DNA from: Calothrix sp. HK-06
GTDB taxonomy: Bacteria > Cyanobacteriota > Cyanobacteriia > Cyanobacteriales > Nostocaceae
Assembly (NCBI RefSeq): GCF_001904745.1
Contig: NZ_MRCD01000023.1
Span: 1-64,000, forward strand
Length of the DNA: 64,000 nt
Reading direction: 5' to 3'
Shown here: piece by piece, positions 18,272 to 27,594 of the stretch
How positions within the stretch are numbered: the first letter of the stretch is position 1
How the letters are laid out: every line of letters begins with the position of its first letter
The notes under the pieces: generated by a model
Databases searched by the model: none
The model's input: the letters and a program-made list of their open reading frames with translations, nothing else
What the model was told of the DNA's origin: nothing
Program-made: the position numbers and the translations under genes

Positions 18272-18892
18272 ACTTAGTATCAATTCACTAAAGCGTTTTA
18301 ATACGCTTAACACCTGTTGTAGTTCATGTTCTTTTTCTATTGATAAAGCATAAGAACCTGCGTATTTTGGTTGTTGTTTAATCAATTTTATAAAGACAAA
18401 CTCTCTAACGTTAAGCAGTAAACCAAAAGTTGGCTTTTCAATATTGGGAGTGTCAAGCATATAAGCTAATGCCTGGGGTAATGCGGTTATTACGTCAAAT
18501 TTAATACTTTTTGATTCTATGACTAAAACCCAGAGACGCTTTTGTATAACTAATACATCAATATTACCTTTGACTATAATGCCTTCATCTTCAGCAGATA
18601 TTTGAGTGGAGGTTTCTGTTTCAATTTCGTAAGGCGCCTGATATAATCCTGCTAAATCTAATAGTCTTGATAATACTACCATTTTAACGGCTTCTTGTGA
18701 CATTGAGCGCCGTTTTGTTAAATTTAAGTAGTTGCTTTTAATTCGTTCTAATGCTAGTTTTTCTTCGTTTGTTAGTATTGGTAAATTCTCTACCCATTCT
18801 GGGAAAAAGTCAGGGTTTGTAATTAATTCTAAGTCAAATTTTTCTTCTAATTCGTAAAGACTTATATCGCGCGCTTGGATTGTTTGTATCAT
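18257..18892 (-). CDS. Solitary HsdR-N-like (type I restriction R subunit N-terminal) protein
   Basis: A 211-residue protein with the PD-(D/E)xK-like core of the HsdR N-terminal nuclease domain: GNIDVLVIQKRLWVLVIESK gives the D...ExK pattern (about residues 108-130). It lacks the helicase part of true HsdR, and no HsdM or HsdS genes are nearby. Such stand-alone proteins are very common in filamentous cyanobacteria, often annotated as restriction subunit R; their role is unknown. Its 3' end lies within the repeat that also ends crtI. Confidence 0.8.
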   Translation of the reverse strand: MIQTIQARDISLYELEEKFDLELITNPDFFPEWVENLPILTNEEKLALERIKSNYLNLTKRRSMSQEAVKMVVLSRLLDLAGLYQAPYEIETETSTQISAEDEGIIVKGNIDVLVIQKRLWVLVIESKSIKFDVITALPQALAYMLDTPNIEKPTFGLLLNVREFVFIKLIKQQPKYAGSYALSIEKEHELQQVLSVLKRFSELILSATDY

Positions 18893-18963
18893 AATTACTG
18901 GAAAATAATCAATACATTAGTATTGTATTTTATCTGCCATAGCTTATGTTAATCAATGTCAGC

Positions 18964-20106
18964 TTAAAACTTGACGCGCAGTTGTCCTGTTATGGAGTTA
19001 CTATTGTAGGCACTTGTGCCAGTATCTTGATTACGGACGTTAGAAAAATTATAACCTAGGTCTGTTTCTATATTGGGTGAGAGTTTTACTGTACAGCGCG
19101 CTTGATAAGTATTGGCGTTGTCAAATTCCCCTTTAAGTCTCTGTCTTCCTAGGTTAGCAGCAAGCCGACATCTTAGGAATTTAGTAACATCTCCCTCCCA
19201 ACCTGCTTCAGCATTGTAGACTAGAAAGTCTTGCGGTGAAAAATAGCCGCTTTTGCGCTCGAAGTTATCTGCATAGTTCCAAGTAAACAAGTTTGTTGCT
19301 ACGAAAAATTGTCCAATTTTGCGCTCTAGTCTGCTGAAAGATTGAACTTCGGAATTACCATCGTTGTAATTACCCAAGCGTAATGATGAAAATAAGCTGG
19401 TGTTACGGTCTATTTGCCAGTATAAGTCGGGTCCATAACGCCAAGCTGTAATTTGATTTTCTAAAGTTCGGGCATTGAATTTGTACGGCGCCTGTTCTAA
19501 GTTAGCTGATAGTATAACAGCCGATAGTAGTTTGCCTGATGGTGAAACTTTTGTCCGTGTAATAGGAGTTTCTGCCTTAGCATTAAAATTAATAGCTGGA
19601 GTTAGACGGTCAAATATATCTATCCCTGCTGCTGTTTGCAATGTCACTTCGCCTATTTTTCCTTGCCATCCGAGTTGAAAGGGTATGTTGGTTATGGGTT
19701 TTACACTGCGTTGGTCAAAGTAATTTACACCTGTTTTGAATTTGATTTTATTGCCGTTATTTAATCTAAATTGAGCGGTTGGTTCGATGAATAAATTACG
19801 TTGACCAAAGTTATCTGTTTCGTTACGGAAGTCTGTTTGGATGTTTTCTAAGACTCCCAACGGTTTTAGTGCTTCGCTCGATGTTGACGGTGTTGTGTTT
19901 TCTGGTGGTTTTAGTTTAGGCTTCGGTGGTGGGGGTTGTAAACCAGGATTGAAATTTTCGGGCGCCGCCATTAGCTTAGTTTCAGATAAAGTTAAAATAC
20001 TTATGCTGCCTACTACTGCTAATAGTAGGCGTAGATGTATACAAATAAAATTGTTATGAAAATTACAATGCGCGATAGAAAGATCAGGTCTAAAATAGCT
20101 TGCCAT
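18964..20106 (-). CDS. Predicted outer-membrane beta-barrel protein
   Basis: A 380-residue protein with an N-terminal hydrophobic segment (LLLAVVGSISILTLS) ending near MAAPENF, a proline-rich linker (PPPPKPKLKPPEN), then about 300 residues of alternating polar/hydrophobic strands, many ending in aromatic residues, and a C-terminal phenylalanine (LRVKF), the usual outer-membrane insertion signal. I do not recognise a family. The mature N-terminus, PENFNPGLQ then a Pro/Lys stretch, resembles that of the DUF3131 protein at 29695-31155, which hints at a shared envelope or exopolysaccharide context. Confidence 0.65.
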   Translation of the reverse strand: MASYFRPDLSIAHCNFHNNFICIHLRLLLAVVGSISILTLSETKLMAAPENFNPGLQPPPPKPKLKPPENTTPSTSSEALKPLGVLENIQTDFRNETDNFGQRNLFIEPTAQFRLNNGNKIKFKTGVNYFDQRSVKPITNIPFQLGWQGKIGEVTLQTAAGIDIFDRLTPAINFNAKAETPITRTKVSPSGKLLSAVILSANLEQAPYKFNARTLENQITAWRYGPDLYWQIDRNTSLFSSLRLGNYNDGNSEVQSFSRLERKIGQFFVATNLFTWNYADNFERKSGYFSPQDFLVYNAEAGWEGDVTKFLRCRLAANLGRQRLKGEFDNANTYQARCTVKLSPNIETDLGYNFSNVRNQDTGTSAYNSNSITGQLRVKF

Positions 20107-20356
20107 TAGTTATTAATACTTAATATAAATGTATCATTAAATCCTCTACCAAAAGAAAATATTTATTGTTGCTTTAAGGTTTGGACTTGATTTTATAATT
20201 CCCAAATAATTCTCAAAATCTAGATTCCCGATAACTTTTACGAAGTTTGGAATCTGAATGAACTGCTATTTTCAGTAGAATTACCGTAACGGTTTGAAGT
20301 CAAATATTGTTATTACTTAAAATGATTCTGTTGACTTCAAATCAAGATACACAAGG

Positions 20357-23300
20357 ATGAAAGCACCACTACCTGATGACGAGGCACAGAGAATCGAAGC
20401 TCTTAATGAGTATAAAATCCTTGATACTCCATCTGAAGCGGCTTTTGATGACATTACCCGTATAGCTTCGTATATTTGTGGAACTCCGATTGCCCTAATC
20501 AGTTTAGTGGATAGCGATCGCCAGTGGTTTAAATCCAAAATTGGTATAGAAGTCTCAGAAACACACCGCGATGTTGCCTTTTGCGCTCACGCTATTTTAC
20601 AAACTGACGTTTTTATTGTGCCTGATGCTACATCTGACGAACGATTTGCCGCAAATCCACTGGTAACATCTAACCCTAATATCCGATTTTATGCTGGTGT
20701 CCCTATAATAAATCCAGAGGGTCACGCTATCGGAACACTTTGCACTATAGATTATGTACCGCGCGAATTGACTTCTGAACAAATCGAAGCATTACGAGCA
20801 TTAGGGCGCCAAGTTATTAAGCAACTGGAAATGCGCCGTAATTTAGCTTCCTTAGAACTGGCAAATAATAAAGGTAAGCAAGCTTCTAAGTTACGCAAAC
20901 GATTTTTTAAAAGGATTGCTTCTGGGTTTGGGGTAGGGTCGGCAATTTTAGTTTTCATTGGAATGATTTCGTACCATAATACCCAGGTTTTGATTAATAC
21001 TTATAATCAGGTGAGAAAAAGCCAAGATAAAATTAATTCGCTACAACAACTATTTTTGGTCATAAATGACGCTGAAACCGGACAACGCGGTTATATTCTG
21101 ACTGGGCAAAATATTTATTTAGAACCGTATCGAACAGCACAGGTAAAGATTGAGCAAGAAATCAAAGAACTTAAGAGCTTAGTAATAGATAGTCGCTACC
21201 AAAAAAAGCAGATTGAAACCTTAGAATCTCTAATTACTAAAAAACTAGCAGAACTCAAGCAGACTATCGAATTACGCCAAAATAAAGGATTTGGTGCATC
21301 GTTGCAAGTGGTTCAAACAAATCAGGGAAAAAACCTGATGGATGATATTCGTGAGCTACTATTGAAGATGGAGAATGAACAAAGGCAAGAGCTTAATAAA
21401 GAGTCTCAAGCTGCACAAACGAGCGCGCGTAAATCATTTTTAACACTAGCGATTGCGATTATTTTAAGTTTTATTATCATTGTAACACTTTACTACTTCG
21501 TATACCGTGAAATTACTGAGCGAAAGTTAGCAGAGGAATCACTAAATAAAGAACGCAATTTTATCTCAGCAGTTCTAGATACAGCTAGTGCCTTAGTTGT
21601 AGTTCTTAATTCTCAAGGGCAAATTGTCCGTTTTAATCAAGCTTGTGAGCTAACAACGGGTTACTCGTTCGATGAAGTTAGAGGTAGATATTTCTGGAAT
21701 ATTTTCCTCGTTCCTGAAGAGATAGAACCAGTTAAAGCTGTTTTTACACAGATACAAAGTGGACAAATTGTTAAAGAATATGAAAACTACTGGGTAACAA
21801 AAGATGGTAGTAAACGGCTAATTGCATGGTCAAATACCATATTGAAAGATTATGAAGGAGCGATAGAATACATTATTGGTACTGGGGTTGACATTACTGC
21901 TCGCAGACGAGATGAACAGCATCTAGCGGCACAACATTCTACCACGCGCGTGTTAGCAGATTCCTCTACCATTGCCGAAGCGACTCCAAGAATTCTGTCT
22001 TCAATTTGTGAAAGTTTAGAATGGGATTTGGCGGAAATTTGGATGGTAGACACAACCGCAAATGTTCTACGTTGCCTTGATATATGGCATAAAGAATGTA
22101 TTGAGGTACAAGAATTTAAAGCCATAACTAAAGAAATGACATTTGCACCCCAGGTTGGGTTGCCAGGTCGTGTCTGGGCTGATAATGAACCTGTTTGGTT
22201 TACTAATGTTGTTGATAATCCGAAGTTTTTGAGAGGAAAAATTGCTGCTGAAGTTGGATTACATGGAGCTTTTGGTTTTCCGATTCGTAGTGGAAACAAT
22301 GTTCTGGGTGTGATTACCTGCTTTAATCGTCAAACTCAGCAACCTGATTCAAATTTGGTAAAGATGCTGATTTCTTTAGGTGAACAAATAGGACAATTTA
22401 TTGAGCGCAACCAAGCCAAGGAAGAACTTAAACAATTGCTAAAAGCGGAAAGGGAGCAGCGACAAGAGTTAGAAGTAGCTCGTCGTCAAGCGGAGTTAGC
22501 TTCTCAAACCAAAAGTGCTTTTTTAGCCAACATGAGTCATGAAATCCGCACCCCAATGAACGCTGTATTGGGGATGACTGGACTTTTATTAGAAACTAAC
22601 TTGACATCAGAGCAACGAGATTTTGTTGAAACAGTCCGCGTTAGTGGAGACGCGCTGTTAACCCTAATCAATGAGATTTTGGATTTATCTAAACTTGAAG
22701 CTGGGGAAATGACTTTAGAGATTTTAGACTTTAATTTGTCTACCTGTGTAGAAGAAGTATTAGATTTACTGGCGCCTACTGCTCACCAAAAAGGGTTAGA
22801 GATTGCCGCTTTAATTTATCGTAACGTTCCGATTTACCTCAAAGGGGATGTTAGCCGCTTACGGCAAATTCTCATGAATTTGATTGGAAACGCAATCAAG
22901 TTTACTAGTAATGGAGAAGTGATAGTACGGGCAGATGTAAAAGAGCTTTCTTCCAATACAGTTACAATTCATTTTAGCGTTACAGATACTGGTCTTGGCA
23001 TTACCTTAGAAGACCAAAGTAAACTGTTTACGCCATTTACCCAAGTAGATGCTTCCACTACCCGTAAGTATGGTGGTACTGGTTTAGGATTAGCTATTTG
23101 CAAACAACTTATTAGCTTAATGTCAGGAGAAATTGGAGTAGAAAGTCAATTGGGGAAAGGTTCAACGTTTTGGTTTGATGTGAGTTTCGCACTGGCAAAA
23201 GAACCAGTTTCGACCACATGCCCTCAAAAACTTCCTAGTAATCTACGTTTATTAGTGGTAGATGACAACGCTACAAATCGCAAAATTGTTTACCATCAAG

Positions 23301-24493
23301 CAACCCGTTGGGGAATGTTTGTAGATCAAGCTTCAAGTGCAGTAGAAGCACTCGAAGCAATGTTGAATGCACGCGCGCAAAACAAACCCTATGATATCGC
23401 TTTAATTGACATGCAAATGCCAGAAACAGACGGTATTACTTTGGGAAAACAAATTAAAGCAAATTCTGCCATTGCTAAAATACCCTTGATTATGCTCACC
23501 TCTACAAATCAGCGTGATGAAGTGCAAAAAGCGCTCAAAATTGGATTTGCAGCTTATTTAGTTAAACCCATTAAACCATCTCGACTGCTCGACACTATGA
23601 TGAATATTTTAGAAACTATGTCAGGAGGCAGAATTCAGGTGTCAGGAGAAGTAAGTCAAAATTTTGAAATGAAAAATACAGAAAATAACCCCTGCCTCCT
23701 AACTCCTGACCCCCATCCTTCCCCTACCAAACCCAAATTAAGAATTCTACTGACCGAAGATAACTTAGTTAATCAAAAAGTCGCCTTAAAAATACTTCAA
23801 AGTCTTGGATACCAAGCTGATGTAGCTGCTAATGGCCAAGAAGCGCTGGATTTATTAGAGAAAATTCCTTATGATTTGATATTAATGGACTGCCAAATGC
23901 CAATTCTTGATGGTTTCGATACCACAAAAGAAATTCATCGTTGGCAAGAGAGCAAATTTCTTAACCATCGGCGCCCTGTAATCATTGCCATGACTGCTAA
24001 TGCAATGAAAGAAGACAAACAAATGTGTTTGGATGCTGGAATGAATGACTATATAAGCAAGCCAGTATCAAAAGACAAATTAGCAGCAGCACTAGAACAT
24101 TGGGAGAATTTTATATTTACCAAACAAACAGATACTATTAATGATTCACTGGAGTTACCTATTGATTGGGAACACTTACATCAGCTTTCAGAAAATAACC
24201 CTGAATTTGAATTAGAACTATTGCAAATCTTTGTTGAAGATACTCAACCTCGTTTAGAAGCAGTGAAACTAGCAATTGAACTTTCAGACTTTGAGCAAGT
24301 TTTGAGCCAAGCTCATCACCTTAAAGGCGCCAGTGGTAATGTTGGCGCCACAGTTATGCAAAAAGCCGCAGAAAAACTTGAACAATTAGCTCAAAAAAGC
24401 GAGCGTCGAGGTACTGCCGATTTAATTGTAGATTTGGAAGCATTTGTTAATCGCATTCAAACGTTTTTAATTCAAACACCTTTTAAATCCTAA
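20357..24493 (+). CDS. Hybrid sensor histidine kinase (GAF-CHASE3-PAS-GAF-HK-REC-REC-Hpt)
   Basis: A 1378-residue signalling protein. Domains in order: GAF (about 25-165), membrane segment (about 192-212), CHASE3 extracytoplasmic domain (about 215-355), second membrane segment (about 366-385), PAS (400-510), GAF (540-690), HisKA with phosphoryl-accepting His728 in [10 protein letters not shown], HATPase (about 830-945), receiver 1 with Asp1018 (LIDMQMP), receiver 2 with Asp1178 (LMDCQMP), and Hpt with His1320 in [10 protein letters not shown]. All phosphorelay residues are intact. A cytoplasmic GAF before the first membrane segment is unusual. The signal and output are unknown; the partner-switching genes follow directly. 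Confidence 0.93.
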   Translation: MKAPLPDDEAQRIEALNEYKILDTPSEAAFDDITRIASYICGTPIALISLVDSDRQWFKSKIGIEVSETHRDVAFCAHAILQTDVFIVPDATSDERFAANPLVTSNPNIRFYAGVPIINPEGHAIGTLCTIDYVPRELTSEQIEALRALGRQVIKQLEMRRNLASLELANNKGKQASKLRKRFFKRIASGFGVGSAILVFIGMISYHNTQVLINTYNQVRKSQDKINSLQQLFLVINDAETGQRGYILTGQNIYLEPYRTAQVKIEQEIKELKSLVIDSRYQKKQIETLESLITKKLAELKQTIELRQNKGFGASLQVVQTNQGKNLMDDIRELLLKMENEQRQELNKESQAAQTSARKSFLTLAIAIILSFIIIVTLYYFVYREITERKLAEESLNKERNFISAVLDTASALVVVLNSQGQIVRFNQACELTTGYSFDEVRGRYFWNIFLVPEEIEPVKAVFTQIQSGQIVKEYENYWVTKDGSKRLIAWSNTILKDYEGAIEYIIGTGVDITARRRDEQHLAAQHSTTRVLADSSTIAEATPRILSSICESLEWDLAEIWMVDTTANVLRCLDIWHKECIEVQEFKAITKEMTFAPQVGLPGRVWADNEPVWFTNVVDNPKFLRGKIAAEVGLHGAFGFPIRSGNNVLGVITCFNRQTQQPDSNLVKMLISLGEQIGQFIERNQAKEELKQLLKAEREQRQELEVARRQAELASQTKSAFLANMSHEIRTPMNAVLGMTGLLLETNLTSEQRDFVETVRVSGDALLTLINEILDLSKLEAGEMTLEILDFNLSTCVEEVLDLLAPTAHQKGLEIAALIYRNVPIYLKGDVSRLRQILMNLIGNAIKFTSNGEVIVRADVKELSSNTVTIHFSVTDTGLGITLEDQSKLFTPFTQVDASTTRKYGGTGLGLAICKQLISLMSGEIGVESQLGKGSTFWFDVSFALAKEPVSTTCPQKLPSNLRLLVVDDNATNRKIVYHQATRWGMFVDQASSAVEALEAMLNARAQNKPYDIALIDMQMPETDGITLGKQIKANSAIAKIPLIMLTSTNQRDEVQKALKIGFAAYLVKPIKPSRLLDTMMNILETMSGGRIQVSGEVSQNFEMKNTENNPCLLTPDPHPSPTKPKLRILLTEDNLVNQKVALKILQSLGYQADVAANGQEALDLLEKIPYDLILMDCQMPILDGFDTTKEIHRWQESKFLNHRRPVIIAMTANAMKEDKQMCLDAGMNDYISKPVSKDKLAAALEHWENFIFTKQTDTINDSLELPIDWEHLHQLSENNPEFELELLQIFVEDTQPRLEAVKLAIELSDFEQVLSQAHHLKGASGNVGATVMQKAAEKLEQLAQKSERRGTADLIVDLEAFVNRIQTFLIQTPFKS

Positions 24494-24497
24494 TTAC

Positions 24498-24551
24498 GGG
24501 CGGGTTTATCTATATCCTAGTAAATAATGGAAAATTTAGGTGAACCCGCCC
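24498..24551. repeat. GGGCGGGTTTATCTATAT inverted repeat, copy 1
   Basis: GGGCGGGTT pairs with GAACCCGCCC across about 35 bp containing GAAAATTTAGG. Other copies lie at 27489-27542 and, in reverse orientation, 54026-54081. The right end encodes the last residues (GGFT) and stop codon of the minus-strand gene at 24536. Confidence 0.8.
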
Positions 24552-24970
24552 CTACTTATATTTTTACGAATAAATAAACAATAACGATTATCTGTTGTGC
24601 GCTCATAGCTTAACTTATCTGCTATTGCTGACATAATCCTTAAACCCCTTCCGCGCTCTTGTTCGTTCTCCTCAAATTCGCATATCTCTTGTAATTTATT
24701 TTCTAAGTCAAAGAATTGACCTTGTGACCAAATACGAATTTCTATTTCTTGACTTGACCTGATAGCTTCAAGCTCAACTAAAGTTGATGGTGGCAAACTT
24801 TTATGGGCATGTTCTATGATATTTGTAAATCCTTCTATCAGAAGAGTTTGACATTTCCACCAAATTTCTGGTTCTGAAATAGGAGGTTCGTTTATCTGCT
24901 CAAACCATGACAAAACCTGAGATGAAGCAGTAAGGTCTGTGTTAACTTGTAAATTAATTTTTTTAGTCAC
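24536..24970 (-). CDS. RsbW-like anti-sigma kinase (HATPase_c_2)
   Basis: A 144-residue GHKL-type ATPase. The N box (CQTLLIEGFTNIIEHAH) and G2 box (ERGRGLRIMSAIAD) are present. In the G1 box the usual Asp of a WDQG-type motif is Ser (RIWSQGQFF), which may weaken adenine binding. It is divergent from a REC-PP2C phosphatase gene with a perfect 37-bp palindrome between them, and a STAS antagonist gene follows, so together they form a partner-switching set. The last four residues come from a dispersed repeat. Confidence 0.82.
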   Translation of the reverse strand: MTKKINLQVNTDLTASSQVLSWFEQINEPPISEPEIWWKCQTLLIEGFTNIIEHAHKSLPPSTLVELEAIRSSQEIEIRIWSQGQFFDLENKLQEICEFEENEQERGRGLRIMSAIADKLSYERTTDNRYCLFIRKNISRGGFT

Positions 24971-24997
24971 TTTTCTAAATATAAAATAATTGTTATC

Positions 24998-25034
24998 ATA
25001 GTATAAAAGACAATTTAATTGTCTTTTATACTAT
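24998..25034. promoter_or_regulatory. Perfect 37-bp palindrome between divergent signalling genes
   Basis: Two 18-bp perfect arms around a single T. Each arm reads ATAGTATAAAAGACAATT outward to centre. It lies between the divergent starts at 24970 (minus) and 25053 (plus), ending 18 bp before the plus-strand ATG. It could be a dimeric operator shared by both promoters or a leader hairpin. The right arm lies just where a ribosome binding site would be expected. Confidence 0.6.
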
Positions 25035-25052
25035 TTCCTAAAGCTGTAATTC

Positions 25053-26243
25053 ATGTTTAAAATCCTGATTATTGATGATGACCCAATTGTGCGCGCGGCG
25101 TTAAAAAGAACACTTCAAAACCAAGGTTATGATGTTAGTGTTGCTAGTGATGGGGAAGAAGGAATTGTACTAGCAAAGCAGTTACATCCAGCTTTAATTA
25201 TCTGCGATTGGATGATGTCAAATTTAGATGGGCTAGAAGTCTGTCGCCAAATTAAAGCAGATTCAGGTATGACATCTACTTTTTTCATTCTCCTAACTGC
25301 TAAAGGAGCAGCTAAGGGTGAGGAAGAAGATAGAATTCGGGGACTTGACGCTGGTGCAGATGAATTTATCTCTAAACCCATCGAGATGAACGAATTAAAA
25401 GCACGGGTTCGAGCAGGGTTAAGGTTACACCAGCTAAATCAGGATTTACACAACCAAAAACAAGCTTTAGAAGTATTAAATCAGGATTTGCAAACCCAAA
25501 AGCAAATTTTAGAAGCAGAATTAGCCGAAGCTGCTGATTATGTGCGATCGCTTTTACCCTCACCAGTTGTTGGAACAGTAACTACAGAAGCTTTATTTAT
25601 TCCCTCAACACAGTTAGGGGGTGATTGTTTCGACTATTACTGGCTCAATGATGAAAATTTAGTCATCTATTTATTAGACGTATCGGGACATGGAGTAGGT
25701 TCAGCTCTACTATCTGTATCCGTACTTAACGTCTTGCGTTCCCAGTCTCTCCCCAATACTAACTTTCTGGTGCCTAGCGAAGTTTTGAAAGCACTTAATA
25801 ATGCTTTTCAGATGAGCAATCACGGTGATAAATACTTCACAATTTGGTATGGAGTTTATAACCGTCGAAAACGTCAACTAACTTATGCTAGTGCTGGACA
25901 CCCACAAGCTATACTTCTATCTCATACATCTACAAATAAAATCCAAGTTCAACAGCTAGGTTCTTTAGATTTACCAATTGGCTTTGTACCTAATATTGAA
26001 TTTGAGAATGCAGCCTTTGATGTTGAAGAAAATAGCACTTTATACATCTTTAGTGATGGCGCCTACGAAATTAACCAGCCAGACGGTACAATTTGGGGTA
26101 TTAACGCTTTTATTGATTATCTCATCAACCATAGTCACAAAGAAACGCGCGATTTCAATCAAATCTTAGCGCATATCATGAAATTAAATCAGAAACCCAA
26201 TTTGGATGATGATTTGTCTTTACTTCAAATTAACTTTGGCTAA
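25053..26243 (+). CDS. Response regulator with PP2C/SpoIIE-type serine phosphatase output (RsbU-like)
   Basis: A 396-residue protein: an N-terminal receiver domain with phospho-acceptor Asp52 (IICDWMMSNLDG) and Lys in FISKPIE, a heptad-rich coiled coil (about 130-170, with HNQKQALEVLNQDLQTQKQ), and a PP2C phosphatase domain with GGDCFDYY, LLDVSGHGVGSALLS, SAGHPQAIL and SDGAYE, which carry the metal-binding Asp residues. By family, it would dephosphorylate a STAS antagonist in response to phosphorylation by a histidine kinase; the hybrid kinase upstream and the STAS protein downstream are obvious candidates. Confidence 0.92.
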   Translation: MFKILIIDDDPIVRAALKRTLQNQGYDVSVASDGEEGIVLAKQLHPALIICDWMMSNLDGLEVCRQIKADSGMTSTFFILLTAKGAAKGEEEDRIRGLDAGADEFISKPIEMNELKARVRAGLRLHQLNQDLHNQKQALEVLNQDLQTQKQILEAELAEAADYVRSLLPSPVVGTVTTEALFIPSTQLGGDCFDYYWLNDENLVIYLLDVSGHGVGSALLSVSVLNVLRSQSLPNTNFLVPSEVLKALNNAFQMSNHGDKYFTIWYGVYNRRKRQLTYASAGHPQAILLSHTSTNKIQVQQLGSLDLPIGFVPNIEFENAAFDVEENSTLYIFSDGAYEINQPDGTIWGINAFIDYLINHSHKETRDFNQILAHIMKLNQKPNLDDDLSLLQINFG

Positions 26244-26307
26244 CGCAGTTTAAGTGGAATGTACTTTGTATGAAATTGCGCTCAAATTATGCTCAAAATC
26301 AAGTAAA

Positions 26308-26652
26308 TTATTGTACTGCCAGTACTTGGCGATGAAATTCATCTTGGTCATCAAAAACTTGAAAAATTCTATCCATTTTAGTTAGTTCAAAGAGCATTCT
26401 AACTTGGTCGCTAACGGAGCATAAAAATAGTTTACCGTTGGCATTTCGCACCATTTGCATTGATGATACTAAAGCTCCTAAACCTGAACTGTCAATAAAC
26501 TTAACCTCTTTTAAGTCAATCAATACAATTTCTGCTTCATTAGCTACAATATCACTGATTTCACGGCGAAGTTGATTACCTCTAATTCCATCTAAAATTC
26601 CTGAAGGTTCAAGTATTTTAACGTTAATATTCATAGTTTTTGTATACTCCAA
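26308..26652 (-). CDS. STAS-domain anti-sigma factor antagonist
   Basis: A 114-residue SpoIIAA/RsbV-like protein. The phosphorylation site is visible in KFIDSSGLGALVSS (Asp-Ser-Ser-Gly). In the family, the dephosphorylated form binds the anti-sigma kinase and frees the sigma factor; phosphorylation reverses this. It is convergent with the PP2C gene and close to the kinase gene, completing the module. The frame begins MEYTKTMNINVKILEP; the Met at residue 7 (26634) is an equally good start. Confidence 0.9.
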   Translation of the reverse strand: MEYTKTMNINVKILEPSGILDGIRGNQLRREISDIVANEAEIVLIDLKEVKFIDSSGLGALVSSMQMVRNANGKLFLCSVSDQVRMLFELTKMDRIFQVFDDQDEFHRQVLAVQ

Positions 26653-26766
26653 TTTGGGTTATTACCTACACATCGCTATTCTGGCACTGACTTAATAAAA
26701 ATGGCAAGGCTTACATGTATAAATTTTGCAAGAAAGAGGGTTGGGGAGAGGTATTTTTAACTCACA

Positions 26767-27468
26767 TTAATTCAACACTAATTTTTTACTATTAGACAAA
26801 GCAGTAAAATAAATAGCATCAACACATTGACGAGAAGTTTCAAAAGCTTCAAAATAGCCATCTTGCTGACCCAACTCTCGCGCTCAAAAACGAGAGAGAA
26901 CGAGTATAGCGTCGAGTTGCATAAATGCTTTTGATTGTTCAGATTCATAACAGCCAATAGCGGCAATTTTTTCTTCGATAACTGAGATAATATCTACAAA
27001 AAAGTTTGGCTCAAACCCGCGTAGAAAAACGGGTGGCGCCGAATACCACAAAGGAATGTTTTTGCGAGTCGCAACATTAGAAACAGCAACAGCACAGACT
27101 TCATGGTCTCTATGACCATATTTTTCTGGCTGTGGTGCATGAGTAATAATCAAATCTGGCTAGTAAACTTTAATTGCTTCTTCAGTAACTTTGATTACTG
27201 CTTGTGTAGAAAAATTACATTCTTCAAAAGCATAAAAATCGTAAGTTGCACCTATTATTTTACCAGCGGCTTCTGCTTCTTGATGACGTGTACCTTTAAC
27301 TGACGAACTAGAAAGACTACCATCAGTCAAAATTAAGCAGTGAACGCTCCATCCAGCTTTAGACATTAGGGTAAGAGTACCCGCAGCAGGTAACACTTCA
27401 TCATCTGCATGAGAATAAATTGTCAAAACGGTTCGTTGAGCAAAATTAGCATCCAAATAAGTGTTCAT
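26767..27468 (-). pseudogene. PIG-L family deacetylase broken by two in-frame stops
   Basis: One reading frame of about 234 codons encodes a LmbE/PIG-L deacetylase: TIYSHADDEVLPAAGTL holds the zinc-binding AHxDDE-type motif (here SHADDE), then HQEAEAAGKIIGA, ITHAPQPEKYGHRDHE with further zinc histidines, and a C-terminal LGQQDGYFEAFE stretch. The frame is interrupted by TAG at 27160-27162 and TGA at 26884-26886, with no frameshift. PIG-L enzymes deacetylate N-acetylglucosaminyl groups. Conservation around both stops suggests recent inactivation. Confidence 0.85.
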
Positions 27469-27488
27469 AGAAGTTAGGAGGGGCGGAG

Positions 27489-27542
27489 GGGCGGGTTTAT
27501 CTATATGCTGCGTTCATAACGAAAATTTAGGTGAACCCGCCC
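27489..27542. repeat. GGGCGGGTTTATCTATAT inverted repeat, copy 2
   Basis: Nearly identical to the copy at 24498-24551 (GGGCGGGTTTATCTATAT...GAAAATTTAGGTGAACCCGCCC), located between the PIG-L pseudogene start and the GT2 gene stop. It is non-coding here. Confidence 0.8.
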
Positions 27543-27594
27543 GTACAGTCGGGGCGAAGTTAGAAATTTTGTAATTCTGTCTCCTGAATTCTGT

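Noticed and set aside
18257-18892. Type I restriction-modification system
   Set aside because: Only an isolated HsdR-N-like protein is present; no HsdM, HsdS or helicase part was found.
26767-27468. Stop-codon recoding in the PIG-L gene
   Set aside because: Two different stop codons (TAG and TGA) and no recoding signal make simple pseudogenisation more likely.
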